Positions 12,849 through 20,300 of a DNA stretch of 24,881 bases are shown here, piece after piece; position 1 is the first letter of the stretch, and every line of letters starts with the position of its first letter. This DNA is from Apostichopus californicus. Lineage: Eukaryota; Echinodermata; Holothuroidea; Aspidochirotida; Stichopodidae. The notes below the pieces were generated by a model. The model saw nothing but the letters and a program-made list of their open reading frames with translations, was not told the origin of the DNA and ran no database searches. A program made the position numbers and the translations under genes. The DNA lies in the NCBI GenBank assembly GCA_020650975.1, contig JAIPMN010019861.1:2273-27153 (forward strand), in the 5' to 3' direction.

Positions 12849-13172
12849 GAAGACTGATGGCCGGCCTGAGGGAGGGGTCTAAGGGGCATTTCCAGGTGGC
12901 CTCAGATGCAATTTGGTACAATATAGCACACTTTTCAACACCCACTCCATTTTGTAAATAATTTTGCATTTTCACCTGGCCTTAGATGCAATTTGGTGCT
13001 CCAAATGAGATTTTTTTCTGCCAAAATGTTCTGAGCACCAAGGGCAGAAATGAAAAAGGGGTTTTCTGACTTGCGAAGCGGGGGGGGGGGCGGAATGATA
13101 CTTCCGCCCCCCCATATTTTCACTGGGGGGGGGGCTGGGGCCCCCCAGCACCCCCGGTTCCTACGCCCTTGG
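12849..13172 (-). mobile_element. Dispersed repeat with GC-rich terminus
   Basis: Read on the minus strand it starts AAGGGCGTAGGAACCGGGGG, then alternating poly-G and poly-C blocks that can form hairpins (13080-13145), then AT-rich sequence. Inside, a segment containing GATGCAATTTGGT occurs twice (near 12905 and 12986). The GGGCGTAGGAACC plus poly-G start is typical of non-autonomous DNA elements in marine invertebrates, from general knowledge. The N gap truncates the far end. Confidence 0.45.
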
Positions 13173-14205
13173 TTACTAAGCACAGAAGACAAACTAGAAA
13201 AAAAGAAATAGAGACAATATTTCCTTTGTTAATAATTGTTTTGTTTCCATAGCAACGACCATAACGACCATATTGGCCGTTGATATATCTGAACAATGTA
13301 CAAACGAACAACATTCACTTCGTGTTGCATTTTATAAAGACTAGGTGTCAAAACAAAAACACACACACAAAGAGAAACCGAACAAAAACGTGTACAAAAA
13401 AAAACGGTTAATACTTAGCATAGTTAGGTGAAAAAGAGTTGATTTCTTAAAGGGCATCAGTAATTTTCCAATATATGATAGTGCTCCCCCTCCCTCGGCC
13501 CCTTCCCTAAATATGCCAGACAGACTCAATCTGGTCACCAATGACCAACTTGTTAGACTTTTTTGATTGTCAACTCTTAGAACAAAATAATAAACCATTT
13601 CGAGTTTGTCTCATATCTATCTTCCCTCATTAACTGGAAGGGTCAGAACCTCTACAAAAAAAAACAAAAACAAACATTACAATAACTTCAGTTAACTGCT
13701 ATATATTTTTCTTATCAAGTCAACAATTGAAAGTAAAACTATGACCTTTAACCTCCGGAGAATGAGACTTGCAGATTATCAATAATTACATCAAAATGAT
13801 TCCGAAACGTTTAGATTCATTTTCCTTTCACAATTACTGGAAATTTTAATAACCTGGCAATTGCTGAATTTCTAAGAATATTATTTATCCTGTGTTTATT
13901 AAAAAGCCGAAAGATAAAGAACATGTTTTCCGTCATATATTTTCCTAATCACTCAGTTATATAAATCCATTCAAACCAAATTTCCCAGAAACTCCTCAAT
14001 AAGACAATATTGACAAGTGAGACCAAATGGCTTAGTCCTGGGGATGAGTCTTATGCGACATTTTTTTTGCGAAATGGAGTCCTTAGATGCAAAATGTTGC
14101 CATATTTTTGGCAACTTTTGAAAATCTGTTTGAGAGTATATTATTACAGGCATGTTATATCTTGGTATTCTTTACACTAGAAATATTTTGTAATATTGTC
14201 TATCA

Positions 14206-14232
14206 GTGGGGGGGGGGGGGGGGGGGAGGGGG
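14206..14232 (+). repeat. Poly-G tract
   Basis: About 20 consecutive G followed by AGGGGG; a candidate G-quadruplex or slippage site. Confidence 0.9.
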
Positions 14233-15818
14233 TAGGAGCCCTCTTGAGTTTATTCTGTGGGGGTGTGGCGGACGTGGTTGCACCCAGTTATCACATGATA
14301 GATCTTGAGTAATGGTCCAAGATAAGCTCGCGTCTCAGGTACATGTGTATCGTAAGTTGAAAATGATGTCATCAAAGCCTTTGGTTCCTGCACACCAATG
14401 CACAGTATGGTTACTGAATCATCCTAATTTAATTTTTGTTTTATTATTATTATTATTTTTTTGGGGGGGGGGCTGTTACTCATGTTATTTTCAATTCAAA
14501 TTATCTAAACGAGCAAAGGAAAGTATATTTTTTGAAGCTGTATGTAGTGCTCAATATTTTTTGGTATCCTTTTAATTTATTTTTATTCTACAGGGTACAA
14601 AATAAGCCTTTAAGTTTTTTTTTTCGCTGTCATAACTAAAACTGGAAATAAGGCCCAAAAAAAAAAAAATTTGTTGTTGTTGTTGATATAAAGCAGATTA
14701 TTCGAATTAACTGCTATCATTGCAGGTTACATTTCTATAACAATTTCTTCTTCATTATTATTATTTTTTGTTAGAAATTAACCTGGAAATATTCTTGGCT
14801 TATAAATCAAAGTGTCTGGACTAATTATAGGTTTAGGTATATTATTTAACAAAGATTTCAGATTAAGACACTACATTTTATAGTTAAAACAAGACATTTC
14901 TGGTGAACTAAATATGTTTACAGTGAACGAAAACTTTGTCAAGAGCAGATGATGTTGGATTTAATACCTTTGATACCCTGTTGTTTAACTGAAGCCATTA
15001 GAAAATGCCAAAGTGTTATAAGAATTTCCAAAACAGTGAAATAACAGAAAATAATCACAAAAAACAAAAACAATTAGAGCACCTGATGTCATTAAAACAA
15101 AGACTCGCCTTAAAGGAGCACTGCAGATATTTAATATTATTTAATGGTGGATATCTTGAAAACCCAAACAAGATACAGAGAGCTAACCTGTACTCAAAAA
15201 AAAAAGTCTATTGGACAAATGATACACCAGTAGAAAATGTTTGTTTCAGCCCCTCATTTATAAGAAGAATTTTGATGTGTTAATCTTGTTATATTTCATA
15301 ACAGTATTCCATAATCAAACTTCCAATCGATGCTATTATTTATTTAGAATAGGCTAGCTTCATTCAAAAATGTACCAAAACAGTTCTTAAAATTTGAAAA
15401 TATCAAAATGCTCTCTTGCATGCGATGAATACCGAGTCACATAATAGTGATCAGATGGAAAACATGGTTGACCAGATTGCCAACTAGACACCTGGCTAGT
15501 AGTGTAGTCCAGGAGGAGGCATATACTCATGCAGATCTGATGAGAGAGGCCCAGAGAAACCGCCTGGATGAGGGAAACAGCCACAGTGATAAAGATACCC
15601 GGGTCTATTCTCAATATTGAAGGAAATATGAATACTCCAAAATCAGGGGGCCTCGCTGATGTATATGTCCCCAGGGTCCAACATGGATCTCCAGGCCCCT
15701 GTACACATGCACTATCAGCAACTCATACAAGGAGAGGGGGGTGGATATCTAACTTAAAGGGATATTCCAGTATCTTATGTTGATTGCTCAACAAAACTGC
15801 TGGGAATTTTCTGCATTG

Positions 15819-15824
15819 TTTATT
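15819..15824 (-). promoter_or_regulatory. Possible distant CUL5 polyadenylation signal
   Basis: This is the nearest canonical AATAAA I find on the minus strand past the CUL5 stop, about 1.3 kb downstream. A TATAAA variant lies at 16503-16508. If 15819 is used, the 3' UTR would include the satellite fragment at 15961-16062 and a GGA repeat at 17082-17102. AATAAA is common in AT-rich DNA, so this is weak. Confidence 0.2.
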
Positions 15825-15960
15825 TAAAATTAACAATGTGGAGTATTTCTCTCTCCAATATAGGTGTTATAGGTTGCCATGGGAACATCCTGCTAACACT
15901 TCTCATAGTGTTAATAAAAATATAAAATTTGAAAGTAACAGGAAAGTAATCTTGAAATAT

Positions 15961-16062
15961 CATGACCAACATGGCAATGGTATTACACCAACATGACACT
16001 GTTACAACACCATTATGACATTAGATTGACACCAACAAGACACTGTTACAACACCATCATGA
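15961..16062 (+). repeat. Isolated fragment of the 22-bp satellite
   Basis: About four to five units of the family that forms the large array at 23590-24881, including CAACATGGCAATG, CACTGTTACAACACCA and ATTAGATTGACACCAAC. It is in the same orientation as the main array and lies about 1.1 kb past the CUL5 stop. Confidence 0.9.
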
Positions 16063-17127
16063 ACCTAAGGGATTGCTGAAATATTACTGTACGATGGTAT
16101 ACGGTAACTTTTTTGCTAAGGTTTGTCCCTCAACAATATCTTTTCATGAGCAGTTTGTGCTGATAGGACAATAGTTTTTCACCTTAAATCCAATATGTGT
16201 TTAAGTATAAAACAAAACCTCCATTAATAGGGCGAAATTATTCATGACAGTGCTTTAAAAAAAAAAAAAAAAAATTGATGTTACTTTCTTTCATTGTATC
16301 AAGCTTAGCCGTTTTTAAGTTGCGAGCCCTATATGGATTAAAATTCCAGTCGAAAACGAGCTCACCATTTGACTTTCAAACACAGCGACTACAGTATCTG
16401 TTATTGTAGCTATATATGTATCATACAACATAGGAAGTTATGGGGAATACTAAGGTACCATTTCCGACTCTTTTCTACGTCTATATCTGAAAGGACTATA
16501 TTTTTATATGTATCATCCTGCATATGACAGACCCCTTCCATAGGAAGACAATACCCTCCATAGCTAACCTCTCTAAATCTGGACAAATATACTGAAAACT
16601 ACAATTTTCTGTATTTCCTATGTCTAATGCTTCACTTAAAAATACGGCAAAATTACCACATCTTTTTTTCTTTTCATTTCATCCCCTTTTCTGCCAATAT
16701 GTGAAATAATACCCACGATGCAATCATTGTCGAACAACACATTAGTAATATGCAACAATTTTCTTTTGGTGTGCGCCCATCGGACTGTCAAAAGTGCATT
16801 TCCGATGTCCGTTACACACCTATCCCCCCTGTGCCAAATGTATGCAACTCTTTAAGCTAGAGTGCAGAAGCAACAAAAAACAAACTTGGGAGGGGGATGA
16901 GGGAAGGGGGTATAAGAGGGAGGGGTATAACAAAGGTTCATATTTTCTTACCCATACATCTATCTGGTAGAATGACTCTATAGATAAAGTGTATAAATTT
17001 TATCAATTGCAGTTGAACACGGTGCATCTTGGAAGATGGAGGGGGAGATGAGGAGTACCGAGATGTTCACCCACGATTCTCCTCCTCCTCCTCCTCCTCC
17101 TCTCCCAGTCTTCCTTGATTCTCTCAT
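16063..17127. other. CUL5 3' flank or 3' UTR
   Basis: There is no other gene. It has an A run near 16257-16274, a G-rich stretch at 16890-16925 and a CTC/CCT repeat at 17082-17102 (GGA on the CUL5 strand), 26 bp past the stop codon. Confidence 0.5.
17082..17102 (+). repeat. (CTC)n microsatellite in the presumed CUL5 3' UTR
   Basis: Seven CTC/TCC trinucleotides; GGA on the transcript strand. Confidence 0.9.
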
Positions 17128-17322
17128 TCATGCTAAATAGGTGAATAGGTTAATATCCGTCTCATCTCTCTTCATGTACTTATGTTCAATCAGCCACTCT
17201 ATCTGTTCTTTGATCATTTTCTTCTGCGGCAAGAACATATTTTTCAAAATTTCCACCAGTTCTGTTTGGAGCTGTGCGTTGGAGATCTGTTTCCTCATCT
17301 TCATAATCTTTAATATAGCCTC
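17128..17322 (-). CDS. CUL5: CUL5 terminal coding exon G, neddylation (WHB) domain
   Basis: It encodes 64 residues and a TGA stop (17128-17130). It contains the winged-helix B domain with KIMKMRK, in which the NEDD8 acceptor lysine is codon 17299-17301 by homology to cullin K720/K724 sites. It continues through NAQLQTELVEILKNMFLPQK and IEWLIEHKYMKRD and ends FTYLA, the usual short cullin C-terminus. The acceptor is AAATTCAG before GAGGCT. Confidence 0.96.
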   Translation of the reverse strand, partial: EAILKIMKMRKQISNAQLQTELVEILKNMFLPQKKMIKEQIEWLIEHKYMKRDETDINLFTYLA

Positions 17323-20300
17323 CTGAATTTAATGAAAGGGTAAAACAAAAATGATAGTAAAAGTTTAAATAACCAAAAATAAACAGGCCGTCAAACATTG
17401 TTCAGAAGCGCTGCAAAATTTGCAAACCTCAAAACATTTTTCATTTAATATTTGTAAGCTGTTTATATTAGAGATTTAAGCAAAGATTGTTACCAACTTT
17501 GCAGTGGCATGAAATATGATTAACATTTATTTAAAAATATAGCCTAGAAGAATGAGAGAGAGATTTACGCAATTTGCTTGTGATATGGAAAAGGAAATTA
17601 AGAAAGATGAAATATCATGTAAGTTAGAGGATATGATGACAAGTTGAACCTTTTACCTAGTCGCAAACAATTACGACAACGATACAAAATTAAGAACAAG
17701 AGGATTCTTATCTTTGAACTGTAATCCAGTAAAACGAAAGATCAACAAACTATCCAGGGAAAAGAAAGGTAAGTGAGATAAAACCCAGGAACATAGCAAT
17801 GCAACACAAATGGTCCAAAAAAATACCCAGGTTACGTTTTTCCATGATATGAAAAATATGGTTTCTTCGATGACACGTACCTGAGTATTCTAAGCTGGAC
17901 GATTCCTTATCTTTGGACTGTTATCCAGTAAAAGAAAGATAAAGCAAAAAATATCCAGGAAAAAATAAAAGGTAGGTGAGGTAACCAGGGACATAGCAAT
18001 GCCAAAAAACTTGGTCAAAATACCCAGGTGACGTTTTTTCACGATGTGAGAAAATATGGTTTTCTTTGACACGTACCTGAGTCCTGAGTATTCTAAGCTG
18101 GACGATTCCTTCCTTGTCTTCGTCTGTACTTCTCTCCGTCGAGAGTTGCAACCTTCCGATCATGTTGACCTTTCCTCTCCTCTGTGGCTTACCATTTTTG
18201 CTGATGTTTTGAAAGATGCAGATGCGGAAAGAGAGATGTAGAGAAATGAGAGAGAATTAACAACATAAAAAAAATATTTAAAAAAATATTAAAATAATGT
18301 GATGGCTGTCAGTAAATTTGCTGATACTACAATATTCATGCCCCATTTCTTGTAAAACACAAGATGGATCTGAATGAGGATAATTCTCTTGGAGTAACTA
18401 ATCACCTTCTGGGATCCCTGGTCTTTATTTACTGATCTTTTGACAGTGGGGGCTATTATATCTATTTTATGATAATTTTTTAGTTGGCTGAGCCACTCTC
18501 CACATCGAAACCTGAACAAATGTTGTCAACGATGTATAACCAAGGAAGTGTCAAGTTGATCAATGAAACTGGTCCAGGATCAATAGGATCATCTTCTATC
18601 TTCTACTATTTTTGTGCGTGTTTGGGGTGGAGGGGGAAGGGGGACGGGGGGTGGCAGAGGGGTGTAGGGGGTTGTTTTAGCAATGCAATCATGGCTCAAC
18701 TCACAATTTAGCTTTAATTATCATGTCAAGGCATCATGTAAAATAAAAGTGCAAAATACTGCTCAGCTAGGATGAGTCAAAATCAAACAACATCGGATTA
18801 TGTGTAAAATTTAGACGGCCTGACGATAGGATTATCTTTTCAGACCTGCAGTGCTTATTGTGTCAAACTGTAGAACACAACCCAACACTACACAGCCTGG
18901 CAACATAATGCTGCAGTTGCCTCAACTTACTATTTTTATTTAAAATAATGGTACCGAAAAAAACAAAAACAATAATGGAATGTAAAACACAGAGAAAGCA
19001 TCTTGTATAAATGGAATAAACTACTCACATCATTGCAAACTGTTGGTTGATTGAAAACATGGTGCTGTCTGAGAATTCTTTGGGTGACTTGCATTCAGGA
19101 CTGCAGAGAATAACTTGCCTCTTGAGTTTGGCAAAAGCTATCAAAGACTGAAAACGAGGAGGAGGAGGAGGAGGAGGAGGAGGAGGAGGAGAGATGAGAA
19201 AGGAGAAGAAATTGAATCAGAGAGCACTAACGTTTGCCAGATTCCACTTGATTGTGACTAATGCAACATCAAATGGAAATATTGTTACAATGGAATTTGT
19301 GAGGATAACGACTCAAATCATTTATGACGAAACTTAAGTCGCTGCATTCCTTCATTAAAAGGTGATCATAGAACCTCATAATACACTGACAAAATTTAGA
19401 ACAAATGAGCAAACCTTTTCAAAATTCTTTAACAACCAGGGTGGTGCAATAGAACATTTTTAAATATTTTACATAACAACTTTTACACTTTGTAAATTTT
19501 TTATTTTTTAAAAATATTTTCACTTTTGAGAAAAAAAGAAAGAAAACTCTTTAACAAATAGAGTGGTGCAATAGAACATTCTTAAAACTTTTACGTAATA
19601 ACTTTTGCACTTTGAAAATTTAAAAAAAAAGTGCAATATCTTCAATTTTGAAAAAAAAAGAAGTCATAATATCAAATGAAATCAAACAGTGAGAAGATTG
19701 CATTCCAAATGTCGATGTAAACACAATTAAGCATGGTGGAGTAATTTGCAATTTTTATACTTTACCCACAAAGTTTTCCTTAGTTCATTCTCGGGTAATT
19801 CGGAGGCTAATCTCAGATTTTCAAAAGAAATTTTATCTTTGGGCCGCTGGTTCCAAGCAAAGAGTACTGCCATTTGAAAAGTGGTTACTTCAAGGTCAAA
19901 AACACCGACTTCATTCTTGAAAGAGATCTGCGATTCAAGAAGAAGAAATTAGGGAGATAAAATAGATAAATATTCAAACCTTAAGTAACAAATACTTCTA
20001 GCTATTTATCATATTCCCTCCACTGGATTTGATTTCATATCATTTTAATTTTACAGTTATAGTCATTAAATCTATCATATGCTCTTAGTGCCTCGACTGG
20101 TGAACTCTGGGGTACTGTATCACTCACTGGCATGTGAAACTTCACAATGTCACTGATAGCATTCAATTTGCTGTGTAAAAATTGTACATTAATCCCCCCC
20201 CCCTTATCAGAAGTGTTGTGGAAGGGAGTGGGAAAGAGGAAGGAAGTCTGGGGGGGGGAGGGGGACAAGGGGCAGTGAATACTACAGCTGGTCATTTTTA

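Larger units (their letters stand above)
13173..15960. other. No gene seen; poly-G tracts
   Basis: AT-rich DNA with G runs of about 20 at 14206-14232 and about 10 at 14462-14472, TTA repeats near 14440 and 14755, and a long A run at 14656. The 92-codon frame at 15005-15283 spans a TTAAAGGAGCACTGCAG motif that looks repeat-derived. No domain is recognised. Confidence 0.5.

Noticed and set aside
18056..18241. 61-codon plus-strand frame
   Set aside because: Antisense shadow of CUL5 exon F.
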